From positions 1 to 64,000 of the forward strand of contig NZ_FQZQ01000019.1 of the NCBI RefSeq assembly GCF_900142085.1: a stretch of 64,000 nt of DNA, written 5' to 3'. The DNA comes from Shimia gijangensis. GTDB taxonomy: Bacteria; Pseudomonadota; Alphaproteobacteria; Rhodobacterales; Rhodobacteraceae. The position numbers and the translations under genes are program-made. Of this stretch, positions 1 to 9,926 are shown piece by piece. Position 1 is the first letter of the stretch. Every line of letters starts with the position of its first letter. Below the pieces are notes generated by a model that saw nothing but the letters and a program-made list of their open reading frames with translations, had not been told where the DNA came from and searched no databases.

Positions 1-277
1 CTTTCTCATCTTCCACTCCTCAGTGGCTACGATGAGCCAGAAACTCTCCCTTATCAAATCACCCTAATTGGACCCATAGGCGCTGACGTCAGACATTGAT
101 TATGAGCCTATGAGACGTATTTTGTCGTTCTTCCTTGGGTACAACATAACGATAAGCATACACGTCACCGCGTTTATGCAGACCTTTGGGAAGATGAGAC
201 ATTTCGGTATTCCTAGCTGGCAAAGCGTTTCTCCTAAAGTATAACTCAGGACGCTAAGTGCTTGGAAGTGTTGAACG
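1..277. other. Non-coding stretch beyond the 3' end of tRNA-Gly
   Basis: I see no convincing gene here. The only long reading frame crosses the tRNA and has no recognisable protein features. No integrase, tRNA-end duplication or terminator was recognised, although this is the side of the tRNA where an integrated element would lie. Confidence 0.4.
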
Positions 278-351
278 TGGAGCGGGTAACGGGAATTGAA
301 CCCGTAACTAAAGCTTGGGAAGCTGCCGTGATACCTTTTCACCATACCCGC
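278..351 (-). tRNA. tRNA-Gly (anticodon CCC)
   Basis: Read on the minus strand, a full 74-nt cloverleaf can be drawn. The acceptor stem GCGGGTA pairs with TACCCGC, the D stem is GTGA/TCAC, and the T stem ACGGG/CCCGT closes the loop TTCAATT. The discriminator is T and CCA is encoded. The anticodon loop TTCCCAA has U33, CCC at 34-36 and A37. The anticodon stem has one mismatch (28/42), so the isotype is firmer than the fine fold. It lies 67 bp beyond the 3' end of the DUF2235 gene on the same strand. Confidence 0.9.
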
Positions 352-418
352 CGCTGGGGTTGAGATAACGCGCGGAACTTGGCGGGTCAATGTAGGATCG
401 CCGCTTTCAAAACAATCT

Positions 419-1765
419 CTATGGAAGGTTTGGCGGATCGTAATTTTGGGACGGCGTGTCTCGACGCTGATAGGCGCTGTCATCCACATCGCTTTTGTCT
501 GCAATTTTGCGGGGTTCTTTCAACGGCAGATACCAGATCAACCCACGCCTGAACCAATTTGTCTCTCCTTTTTCCCTACGCTTCAAAGACTTAGGTAGGA
601 TTTCTAATATGTGCCAAAGCGGAGCACCCTTGCTATGCCAGAAGGAATTGTGGATCGGCGCCAGGGGGTCTGGTTTGGCATAAGGCAACCCTCCGGGAGT
701 ACGGGCGTCTGGATCAAGACCTTTGAGGTCCTTATTGGCGCGACGGGTAGAGAGTTTCAGCCCATAAGACCGTGGACGTGGAAGGGGTGGTTTGCCGGCC
801 TTTTTGCGCGCGGCGTTGTCTTCGGCATCTGCCTGACGCTCGGCTGTGGCCAGTTCATTCAGCGACCACAAAAGGGTCAGCTTGCCAATGCCGCTTTCAT
901 TTTCCGCGGGCGATCCGCCAATGTCCGAGTGAAATCCCGGAAACCAGCGTTGGATAAGGTATTGGCGGCGGCGGCGGGACTCGTGGCGAAAGTTGTTGCC
1001 GTAATAAACCGGCTGGCCGTCCGCATCCGGTTCCGGATCCCAGTGTTGGGCGCGAAACATTGTCCGACGTTCGTCAATGGACAGAGCATGAGTCACAATC
1101 CGTACCGAAACGTTGCTGTTGACGTTGGCATGTGTTCCGATCTCGGCCAGGCTGCCAAATTTCCGAAGGTTATGAAGCGGACGGCGGAACCGGATCAGTG
1201 AATTGACCGTGTCAAACAGCATCAGCGCGCGGATTGGAGCTGACTGTGGGCGCATGACCCGTTCATATTCGCGCAACGACTGAAAGACCTTGTCGTCACT
1301 GGCACTTTTGCCAAAGTCGGTTACCCGTCTATAGGCACGGAATACCGGTTCGATCAGGTGAATGTGGTTGGCATCCACCAAACCGAAATTATGGATGAAT
1401 CCGGCCAGAATTCGAGCAGCATAGGCGCCGCGTGAAAACCCGACGATGTAAATCTGATCATTGGCAAAATTGCCCGAACCGCGCTCTTCCTCTTTATCTT
1501 CGTGGCTTTGGTAGGTCTCGCAGAGATAGCGATATGCGCCAAGCACATCATCTTCCAGGCCCAGCCCAAAAGTTTGCCCAAGAAAGCCTGTTACAGCCTG
1601 CCGAAGGCGACCAAATTTTTGCGACCCGTCATAGGTGCCTATGCCCATGAAATATCGTGCTTTTTGCGTCGTCTTATCGAGCGCACGATACAGTTTTAGC
1701 ACGTTGGAATCGCGATCGCCGATCTCGTTTCCGGTGCCATCAATACATACGATAATCTTGGCCAT
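419..1765 (-). CDS. DUF2235 alpha/beta-hydrolase-domain protein
   Basis: This 448-residue protein has the layout of the DUF2235 family, an alpha/beta hydrolase fold related to the Tle1-type phospholipase domain. The start VCIDGTGNE is the typical first strand. GFSRG (Ser near residue 111) is the nucleophile elbow, FDTVNS supplies a likely Asp, and FPGFHSDIGG a likely catalytic His. I chose the ATG at 1765; an in-frame TTG 15 bases upstream adds only five residues. There is no signal peptide and no type VI secretion gene nearby, so a role as a secreted effector is not supported. Substrate is unknown. It stands alone between tRNA-Gly and the corrinoid-activator gene. Confidence 0.85.
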   Translation of the reverse strand: MAKIIVCIDGTGNEIGDRDSNVLKLYRALDKTTQKARYFMGIGTYDGSQKFGRLRQAVTGFLGQTFGLGLEDDVLGAYRYLCETYQSHEDKEEERGSGNFANDQIYIVGFSRGAYAARILAGFIHNFGLVDANHIHLIEPVFRAYRRVTDFGKSASDDKVFQSLREYERVMRPQSAPIRALMLFDTVNSLIRFRRPLHNLRKFGSLAEIGTHANVNSNVSVRIVTHALSIDERRTMFRAQHWDPEPDADGQPVYYGNNFRHESRRRRQYLIQRWFPGFHSDIGGSPAENESGIGKLTLLWSLNELATAERQADAEDNAARKKAGKPPLPRPRSYGLKLSTRRANKDLKGLDPDARTPGGLPYAKPDPLAPIHNSFWHSKGAPLWHILEILPKSLKRREKGETNWFRRGLIWYLPLKEPRKIADKSDVDDSAYQRRDTPSQNYDPPNLP

Positions 1766-1847
1766 AAATACGCGCGCCAATCATTGTTAGAATGGCGCGA
1801 TAGTGCAGAGCCACAGGTTGTCCTGTCAAGCTTGGAGCAGATGTTGC

Positions 1848-3902
1848 TTATCCGCGGCGGCGTCTGCGACGACGTCCACCACCTTCGCCATCCGTGTCGC
1901 CACCGCCTGTGTTAAAGTTCACATCTGGCAGCGTCACGATCTTGGATAATTCCGGGAACGGGTCCGTCGCATGTGGGATAGCGCTGGCATTGATGAAATG
2001 CTCTTGAAACCTTGGCTCAATGGCGGTTTCGACTTTGGTGATCTCGCCAACTGTGGTCTCAATCTCGCGACGAGAGCCGACATTGCACAGCGCGATCCGC
2101 GCGCCTGTTCCGGCGGCGTTGCCCGCAGACGTGACCTTGTCCAGCGGTGCGTCCGGGATCATACCCAGCACCATAGCGTGTTTGTTCGAGATATGGGCAC
2201 CAAAGGCGCCAGCCAGCACAACTCGATCCACGGTTTCGACGTTCATTTCATCCATCAAAAGGCGGGCCCCGGCGTAAAGCGCGGATTTGGCCAGTTGAAT
2301 GGCGCGAATGTCGCCTTGGGTGACAGAAATCAGGGGCCCACCATCTGCGCGTGCGTCGTGGATCACATAGGCGTGGGTCCGTCCCTCGGGGATGCAGCGC
2401 TCGGTGCCAGTTTTTTCGGCCGAGCCTATCAGCCCGCTGGGGTCAAGCAAACCCGCCATGCGCATTTCGGCGACGGCCTCAATAATGCCAGATCCGCAGA
2501 TGCCTGAAATGCCCGTGGTGGCGATGACATGTTCAAAACCGTCCTCATCGGACCACGTATCTGATCCAATCACCCGGAATCGGGGCTCTTTGGTGACCGG
2601 GTCAATTTCTATTCGCTCAATGGCCCCGGGGGCGGCCCGTTGGCCACTGCTGATTTGGGCACCTTCAAATGCAGGCCCCGTGGGGGAGGAACACGCCAGT
2701 ACACGCTCTTTGTTGCCCAGCAGGATTTCGGCATTGGTGCCGACGTCCACAACCAGCACAAGGTCTTCGGATTTGCCCGGTTCTTCGGCCAACGCTACCG
2801 CTGCGGCATCTGCACCGACGTGACCTGCAATACACGGCAGGATGTAGACTTGGGCGTTTTCATTCATCACGTTGAGATCAAGATCCCGCGCATTCATCGC
2901 CAGCGACTCTGACGTGGTCAGCGCAAAAGGCGCCTGACCCAATTCCACCGGATCAATGCCCAACAACAAGTGGTGCATGACCGGGTTACACACGAATACG
3001 GTTTCCAGAATTTGGAAAGGGCGAATGCCAGCCTCGGTTGAGATGGCCTCGGTCAGACCGTTGATGGCGGTGCGCACGGCGGTGGTCATTTCTTTGTCGC
3101 CACCGGGGTTCATCATCGCATAGCTGACCCGGCTCATCAGGTCTTCGCCAAAGCGAATTTGCGGATTCATCACCCCGGACGAGGCTTTAACCTCGCCGTT
3201 GCGCAAGTCGCAAAGATGTGCTGCGATGGTGGTTGAGCCAAGATCAATCGCCAGACCATAGATGCGGTCTTCGGTCAGGCCCGGCCAGATTTCCACAACC
3301 TTGTGGCAGGTATCCTTGTGGGACTTGTGCAAAGCCACGGTGACCTGCCATTGACCCTTGCGCAAAACGGGCTGTAGGCGGGTCAGGACAGTCAAGTCGG
3401 CCGTAATGTGCTCAATGCCCCATTGATCCTGTAACGCACGTTCCAGCCGCTCCAGATCGCCAGTAGGCTCGTGCATATCGGGTTCCTGGACCTCGACAAA
3501 GTATAGATGCGTGGCCGGGTCCATAACGATGTTGCGTGATGAGGCGGCTTTGCGCACAACTTGCCTGTGCACCTGAGATTCTGGTGGAACATCAATTACG
3601 ACGTCACCTTGCACAGCCGCCTGACAGCCCAGCCGACGCCCGTCGATCAGCCCGCGTTTGTCCTGATAGCGTTGTTCGACAGAATTCCATTCGCTGAGCG
3701 CGTCTTGGGCCACGGTGACGCCGTGCTTGGAGAATTCTCCATACGACGGTGTGATCTGGCATTTGGAGCAAATACCGCGACCACCACAGACCGAGTCCAA
3801 ATCCACTCCCAGCTGACGGGCGGCTGTCAAAATGGGGGTTCCGACCGGAAAGTGTCCGCGTTTGCCCGAAGGGGTAAAGATCACGAGGGGATCGCTGCTC
3901 AT
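1848..3902 (-). CDS. RACo-like corrinoid-protein activator (2Fe-2S plus ASKHA/DUF4445)
   Basis: This 684-residue protein starts with a plant-type 2Fe-2S ferredoxin domain (about residues 5-95) with a cysteine cluster in CGGRGICSKC and a later GCQA. A linker follows, then a large ASKHA-fold ATPase-like domain: AIDLGSTTIAAHLCD, VVDVGTNAEI, and CGSGIIEAVAEM near the end. This is the architecture of RACo-type proteins, which use ATP and a low-potential cluster to reduce Co(II) cobalamin on corrinoid methyl carriers back to Co(I). No corrinoid protein or methyltransferase is adjacent; the MttB-family gene at 39 kb is the only candidate client in the window. The C-terminus ends in an unusual Gly/Arg-rich tail with eight consecutive arginines. 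Confidence 0.85.
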   Translation of the reverse strand: MSSDPLVIFTPSGKRGHFPVGTPILTAARQLGVDLDSVCGGRGICSKCQITPSYGEFSKHGVTVAQDALSEWNSVEQRYQDKRGLIDGRRLGCQAAVQGDVVIDVPPESQVHRQVVRKAASSRNIVMDPATHLYFVEVQEPDMHEPTGDLERLERALQDQWGIEHITADLTVLTRLQPVLRKGQWQVTVALHKSHKDTCHKVVEIWPGLTEDRIYGLAIDLGSTTIAAHLCDLRNGEVKASSGVMNPQIRFGEDLMSRVSYAMMNPGGDKEMTTAVRTAINGLTEAISTEAGIRPFQILETVFVCNPVMHHLLLGIDPVELGQAPFALTTSESLAMNARDLDLNVMNENAQVYILPCIAGHVGADAAAVALAEEPGKSEDLVLVVDVGTNAEILLGNKERVLACSSPTGPAFEGAQISSGQRAAPGAIERIEIDPVTKEPRFRVIGSDTWSDEDGFEHVIATTGISGICGSGIIEAVAEMRMAGLLDPSGLIGSAEKTGTERCIPEGRTHAYVIHDARADGGPLISVTQGDIRAIQLAKSALYAGARLLMDEMNVETVDRVVLAGAFGAHISNKHAMVLGMIPDAPLDKVTSAGNAAGTGARIALCNVGSRREIETTVGEITKVETAIEPRFQEHFINASAIPHATDPFPELSKIVTLPDVNFNTGGGDTDGEGGGRRRRRRRG

Positions 3903-3960
3903 TGATTAGTCCTGTCGTCTTGTTCGCTCGTTTCAACATATCTGGCCTTTGAAGGTGTGA

Positions 3961-5603
<1,643 letters not shown>

Positions 5604-5604
<1 letters not shown>

Positions 5605-6767
5605 TGACGCCGGCTGCACGCGTTCAAACAGCGATAGAGCTGCTGGATCAGATTCTCGAAGGTACGCCTGCGGAAAAAGTACTGACCGGCTGGGCCCGCA
5701 AATCCCGGTTTGCCGGATCAAAAGACCGGGCCGCCGTGCGCGATCACGTTTTCGACGTTTTGCGCAGACGGCGGTCGGTATTGGCGGCTGATACCGTTGA
5801 AACCGGGCGGTCCTTGATGATTGGGCTGTTGGCTCAGGATGGTGCGGATCTGGAAGACTTGTTTTCCGGGCAGGGCTATGGACCCAGTGTCCTGAGCGTA
5901 GAAGATCGTGCAATGGATGAGGTCATGCAATCGGAACGCGCTCTGGATTTGCCAGATTGGGTACAGCCGTTGCTTCAGGCATCGCTTGGCGACGCCTTTT
6001 TGGAGAATGCCAAGGCTTTGCGGAAGCGTGCGCCGGTATTCCTGCGTGTCAATTTGCAAAAAACAACCCGCGAGGCGGCGATTGATCTTTTGCGAACCGA
6101 TGGGGTTGAAACGGTCGTTTGTCCCTTGGCGGACACGGCGCTTGAGGTGATCGAAGGCCCGCGAAAGGTGCCCAATTCACAGGCATTCAAGGAAGGTTAC
6201 ATTGAAGTTCAGGACGCCTCTAGCCAGGCTGCTATTGCACAATTGCCTCTGCGGGATGGCATGCGGGTGCTTGACTATTGTGCCGGAGGTGGTGGCAAGA
6301 CACTGGCCATGGGGGGACGTATTGGCGGAACGTTTGTGGCGCATGATGCCCTTCCACAAAGAATGTCTGATTTGCCTGTAAGAGCAGATCGTGCTGGGCT
6401 TCAGGTCCAGATTTTTGATGATAATCAACTGACGCGGGAACCAGGTTTTGATTTGGTATTTTGTGATGTACCCTGTTCCGGGAGCGGTACATGGCGTCGC
6501 AGCCCCGATGCCAAATGGCGCTTTTCTCCCGATGACTTAAAGGCCCTTTTGGACGTGCAGTCTGAAATACTAGACAACGCTTGCGATCGCGTTAACTCAT
6601 CAGGAACAATTGCTTACGCGACATGTTCAATGTTGAGAGAGGAAAACGAAAATCAAATAGATCGTTTTATAGCCAGACATAGTGACTGGACGTGCAGCGC
6701 AACCCATCATTGGCAAATCACCGAACGTTGCGATGGTTTCTTTCTGGCCCTGTTGACCCGAACCTGA
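5604..6767 (+). CDS. rsmB: 16S rRNA (cytosine-967-C5) methyltransferase, RsmB family
   Basis: This 387-residue SAM-dependent methyltransferase would modify C967 of 16S rRNA, or a related RNA cytosine. An N-terminal NusB-like helical region (residues 1-130) precedes the Rossmann domain. Motif I is VLDYCAGGGGKT. The two cysteines used by this family are in PCSGSGTWRRSPD (near residue 290) and in YATCSML. The start is the ATG fused to the guaB stop as TGATG; an upstream TTG in frame would add one residue. Other members of the RsmB/RsmF family cannot be fully excluded. The NusB-like domain favours RsmB. Confidence 0.88.
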
Positions 6768-6802
6768 CAATTCCTGTATTCAACCTATAAGTGTATTCTG
6801 TT

Positions 6803-6817
6803 TTAAATGCCTGTTAA
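6803..6817. promoter_or_regulatory. Full CtrA box (TTAA-N7-TTAA) upstream of cckA
   Basis: TTAA-ATGCCTG-TTAA lies 43 bp before the cckA start and matches the alphaproteobacterial CtrA consensus TTAA-N7-TTAA exactly. CckA feeds phosphate through ChpT to CtrA, so this would be a feedback site. Binding is inferred from sequence only. Confidence 0.55.
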
Positions 6818-6860
6818 GGCTTTTGATACACCGTGTTCTAAAGTTTGACAGGAGGGCAGA

Positions 6861-9155
6861 ATGGCGTTCACGGCGCAGGAAAAGCTGCAAGTGGCTAGCG
6901 TTGCCCCAACGGTGTTTTTGTGGGCCATGGCTGGGGGGCTTTTGGTGGCCTCGATGGCTTTTGTTCATCCTCAGTTGCGTTTTGCGCTGGGGTTAAGCGG
7001 CGGAATTGTTGTTGCGGTCAACTTGATTTCCCTCGCGCGCAGGCGGATGCAAAAACGCAACTCCAGTACCGTTTCGCGAGCGCTTGGCGCAATGATTGCC
7101 CGTAGACCGCATCAGCAGTATTTGAGTGATGCTCTCGGTATTGTGCTGGCGTCAAACTGTGACACCAGGGCTGAGGGAAGCCTGATCTCGACGCGGCTCA
7201 GGGATGCCACAGCAGATGCAGACGGGCTTGTGGCCTCCTTGCTTCAACAGGCTCGAAAAGAAGGCAAAGCAAGTGACCTGTGTGCGGTTCGCAACGGGCG
7301 TCTGAGCGTGCATGTGGCTGAAGTGGCTCAAGGTGTTTTCCAGTGGCAGATTGAGCGTGATCAGGGCGATGTGCGTAACACGCATGCTTCTGGTGTTCCC
7401 AGGTTGCCAATGATCACTGTCGGTCGCCGGGAGTCTATTTTGTTCATGAATGCCGCTGCTCGTGATATTCTGGGCGGACGCAAGGCTGTCCTAAGCGAGA
7501 TTTTCGGTAAAAAGGACCCGGTTTCCGGAGAGGCGAACACGGTTGAAACGCCGGATGGGCGCCGCCAGTGTCTGGTTGCTGAATTTCCTCTGTCTTGCGG
7601 GCGGCGTGAAATCTATTTGCTACCCACCGTCATGCCGCCAACAAAAAACAGTGCAGTACAGTTTGACGATTTACCGGTGGCTTTGTTGAAAGTCGATGTG
7701 AACGGGCAGATTCAAACCGCCAATCGCGCCGCGCGAACATTGGTGCGCAGACCCATTGAGACGGGCACCAGCATGAGTGACCTGATGGAGGGGTTGGGGC
7801 GCTCGATTGGCGATTGGCTAACCGAAGCAGCGGCTGGCCACGGCGATCACCATTCAGAGTTTTTGCTCCTGAAAAACGATGATCGAGAAGTCTTTGTACA
7901 AGTCAGCTTGAATCGCATTGTCGAAGGCGAACAGACAACCCTCATTGCGGTTCTGAGTGACGCAACTGAGCTTAAATCGCTTGAGGCACAGTTTGTCCAA
8001 AGCCAAAAGATGCAGGCAATTGGCCAGCTTGCCGGCGGTGTTGCGCATGACTTCAACAACTTACTGACAGCAATTACCGGTCACTGCGACCTTTTGCTTC
8101 TGCGTCATGATCAGGGAGACCCCGATTTTGGCGATCTCACGCAGATCAATCAAAATGCAAATCGGGCGGCGGCTTTGGTTGGGCAACTTCTGGCGTTCTC
8201 CCGCAAGCAAAACCTGCAACCCAAAGTCTTGAATTTGCGTGATACCATGGCTGATCTAACGCATTTGCTGAACAGGCTTGTCGGGGAAAAAATTGCTCTA
8301 AACCTCGTTCATGATCCGGTCTTGCGTTCGATCCGGGCCGACAAGAGGCAATTGGAACAGGTTTTAATGAACCTTGTGGTCAATGCGCGTGATGCGATGC
8401 CGGACGGCGGGGAAATCACGATCAGAACAGAAAGCACTGTTCTGGAGCACCCACTTGAGCGAGATCGGGTGACCGTTCCTGTGGGCAAATACGTCGGAGT
8501 AAAAGTCTCAGATGAAGGGTGTGGTATTGCACCGGAAAAGCTTCAGAAGATTTTTGAACCCTTTTATACAACCAAACGCACCGGAGAGGGTACGGGACTT
8601 GGATTGTCAACGGCTTATGGGATCGTCAAGCAAACCGGCGGGTACATATTTGTGGACAGCGTATTGGGTGAGGGCACAACCTTCTCGCTTCTGTTTCCTG
8701 TGCACGAACTCTATGAGAAGCCAACGGAACCCCCTAAGCAAATGCGTGAAGAAGGTGATGTTGAAGTCCGCGGTGGGGTGGTTTTGCTGGTCGAAGACGA
8801 AGCTCCTGTTCGCAGTTTTGCCTCCCGTGCGCTGCGACTCCATGGATTTAGTGTTCTTGAGGCCGAATCCGGTGAGGAGGCATTGGAAGTTCTTGAAGAT
8901 CCGGACGCGCATGTTGACTTGTTTGTCAGCGATGTGGTTATGCCGGGAATAGACGGGCCAAGCTGGGTCAGGCGCGCACGTGAAACCCGACCCAACATCA
9001 GAGTTGTCTTTATGTCTGGCTATGCCGAAGATAGTTTTTCAGACAAGCAGGCGGCTATAGAAGGGTCAGCATTTCTACCAAAACCCTTTTCTTTGAGTGA
9101 CTTAACGGGACTTGTTCAAGAGCAGATTGGCCTAGGTCACGACAGGCTTTCATAA
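6861..9155 (+). CDS. cckA: Cell-cycle hybrid sensor histidine kinase CckA
   Basis: This 764-residue membrane hybrid kinase begins with two N-terminal transmembrane helices (about 15-35 and 40-58). One or two PAS-like regions follow (about 170-370), then a dimerisation/phosphoacceptor motif GGVAHDFNNLL with His near 396. The ATPase domain contains GTGLGLSTAYGIV, and the C-terminal receiver domain has the phosphorylatable Asp near 691 in VSDVVMPG. In alphaproteobacteria CckA switches between kinase and phosphatase activity on the ChpT-CtrA relay that controls motility, gene transfer agents and cell cycle. The start follows a strong AGGAGG. The last 19 bases overlap the convergent sulfotransferase gene. 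CckA identity rests on domain order and the HDFNN box. Confidence 0.92.
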   Translation: MAFTAQEKLQVASVAPTVFLWAMAGGLLVASMAFVHPQLRFALGLSGGIVVAVNLISLARRRMQKRNSSTVSRALGAMIARRPHQQYLSDALGIVLASNCDTRAEGSLISTRLRDATADADGLVASLLQQARKEGKASDLCAVRNGRLSVHVAEVAQGVFQWQIERDQGDVRNTHASGVPRLPMITVGRRESILFMNAAARDILGGRKAVLSEIFGKKDPVSGEANTVETPDGRRQCLVAEFPLSCGRREIYLLPTVMPPTKNSAVQFDDLPVALLKVDVNGQIQTANRAARTLVRRPIETGTSMSDLMEGLGRSIGDWLTEAAAGHGDHHSEFLLLKNDDREVFVQVSLNRIVEGEQTTLIAVLSDATELKSLEAQFVQSQKMQAIGQLAGGVAHDFNNLLTAITGHCDLLLLRHDQGDPDFGDLTQINQNANRAAALVGQLLAFSRKQNLQPKVLNLRDTMADLTHLLNRLVGEKIALNLVHDPVLRSIRADKRQLEQVLMNLVVNARDAMPDGGEITIRTESTVLEHPLERDRVTVPVGKYVGVKVSDEGCGIAPEKLQKIFEPFYTTKRTGEGTGLGLSTAYGIVKQTGGYIFVDSVLGEGTTFSLLFPVHELYEKPTEPPKQMREEGDVEVRGGVVLLVEDEAPVRSFASRALRLHGFSVLEAESGEEALEVLEDPDAHVDLFVSDVVMPGIDGPSWVRRARETRPNIRVVFMSGYAEDSFSDKQAAIEGSAFLPKPFSLSDLTGLVQEQIGLGHDRLS

Positions 9156-9733
9156 AGCTCGAACTCGGCCGGGCATCGGCTTCGTAGTTGTGTTTCAACG
9201 CGTGGCGATAGTCGCAATTCCATCGGTGGTGAGACATTCTCGCGTGATAACGCAATTTGGGTATCCAATCTGTCCTGTAAGAAGGCTAGCAACTTTGCTT
9301 GATCCTCATAACGAAACAAGTGTTTGACGCTGGTGCCATTTGGTCGAGGCTCAAGGAATTTGGCCTGGCTACCGACATTGGAAAAGCAAGGTCTGACGCC
9401 TCTGACATAAGCTTCAACAAACTCGTCAAAACTCACGTCGTGAGTAGAGTTTGGGCGCCCCTTCATAAAGTCCCGACGACGAAATCGATACCAGCTTCCT
9501 AACCAGCTTACGGGTTCGCGCATTACAGCGACCGTTTCCATATTGTCTTCTTTACAGGCCTTTTCAAACATTGGCCGGAAAAAGCGATTGTATCGGTAGA
9601 CTGGCGCATGTTTTAGCTCAGGCGGGTCCGAGACAACTATGGAAGCCAAAGGTGCCAGAGCCTTTTCAAGGGCGGTGGTGCCGGTTTTGGGAACCGAGAG
9701 CAGAACTAGTTTTTCTTTCCAAAAAACAAGCAT
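9137..9733 (-). CDS. Small sulfotransferase-fold protein
   Basis: The protein has 198 residues. The N-terminus LLSVPKTGTTALEKAL carries the 5'-phosphosulfate-binding P-loop PKTGTT (residues 15-20) of sulfotransferases. VAVMREPVSWLGSWYRF resembles the 3'-phosphate-binding strand, with Arg and Ser in REPVSWLGS. The acceptor is unknown. Related roseobacter proteins are sometimes labelled gamma-glutamyl kinase, which the motifs do not support. The gene converges on cckA with a 19-bp overlap and diverges from recA. Confidence 0.65.
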   Translation of the reverse strand: MLVFWKEKLVLLSVPKTGTTALEKALAPLASIVVSDPPELKHAPVYRYNRFFRPMFEKACKEDNMETVAVMREPVSWLGSWYRFRRRDFMKGRPNSTHDVSFDEFVEAYVRGVRPCFSNVGSQAKFLEPRPNGTSVKHLFRYEDQAKLLAFLQDRLDTQIALSRENVSPPMELRLSPRVETQLRSRCPAEFELYESLS

Positions 9734-9833
9734 TTGAGAGCCTCAATCATTTTTTGTTTGGTTTCATTCTTTTTCGTAAACTACTCTTTAACGCTTCCGC
9801 GAAAAAGTATTTTTGAGAAAATTCTATTGAAAT

Positions 9834-9848
9834 GTTCTTGTTTTGATC
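9834..9848. promoter_or_regulatory. Near-consensus LexA (SOS) box upstream of recA
   Basis: GTTC-N7-GATC differs by one base from the alphaproteobacterial LexA consensus GTTC-N7-GTTC. It lies about 80 bp before the recA start and 28 bp centre to centre from a second, perfect box. Confidence 0.45.
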
Positions 9849-9861
9849 TCATAAGGGGTGA

Positions 9862-9876
9862 GAACAAGACGGGAAC
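9862..9876. promoter_or_regulatory. Perfect LexA (SOS) box upstream of recA
   Basis: GAAC-AAGACGG-GAAC is the exact reverse complement form of the alphaproteobacterial LexA consensus GTTC-N7-GTTC. It lies 50 bp upstream of the recA start codon, where repression of recA by LexA is expected. Confidence 0.7.
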
Positions 9877-9926
9877 ACAGGCAATCATTGCTGCCATCGG
9901 CGGTGTATGGAATAAGGATGCAAATC

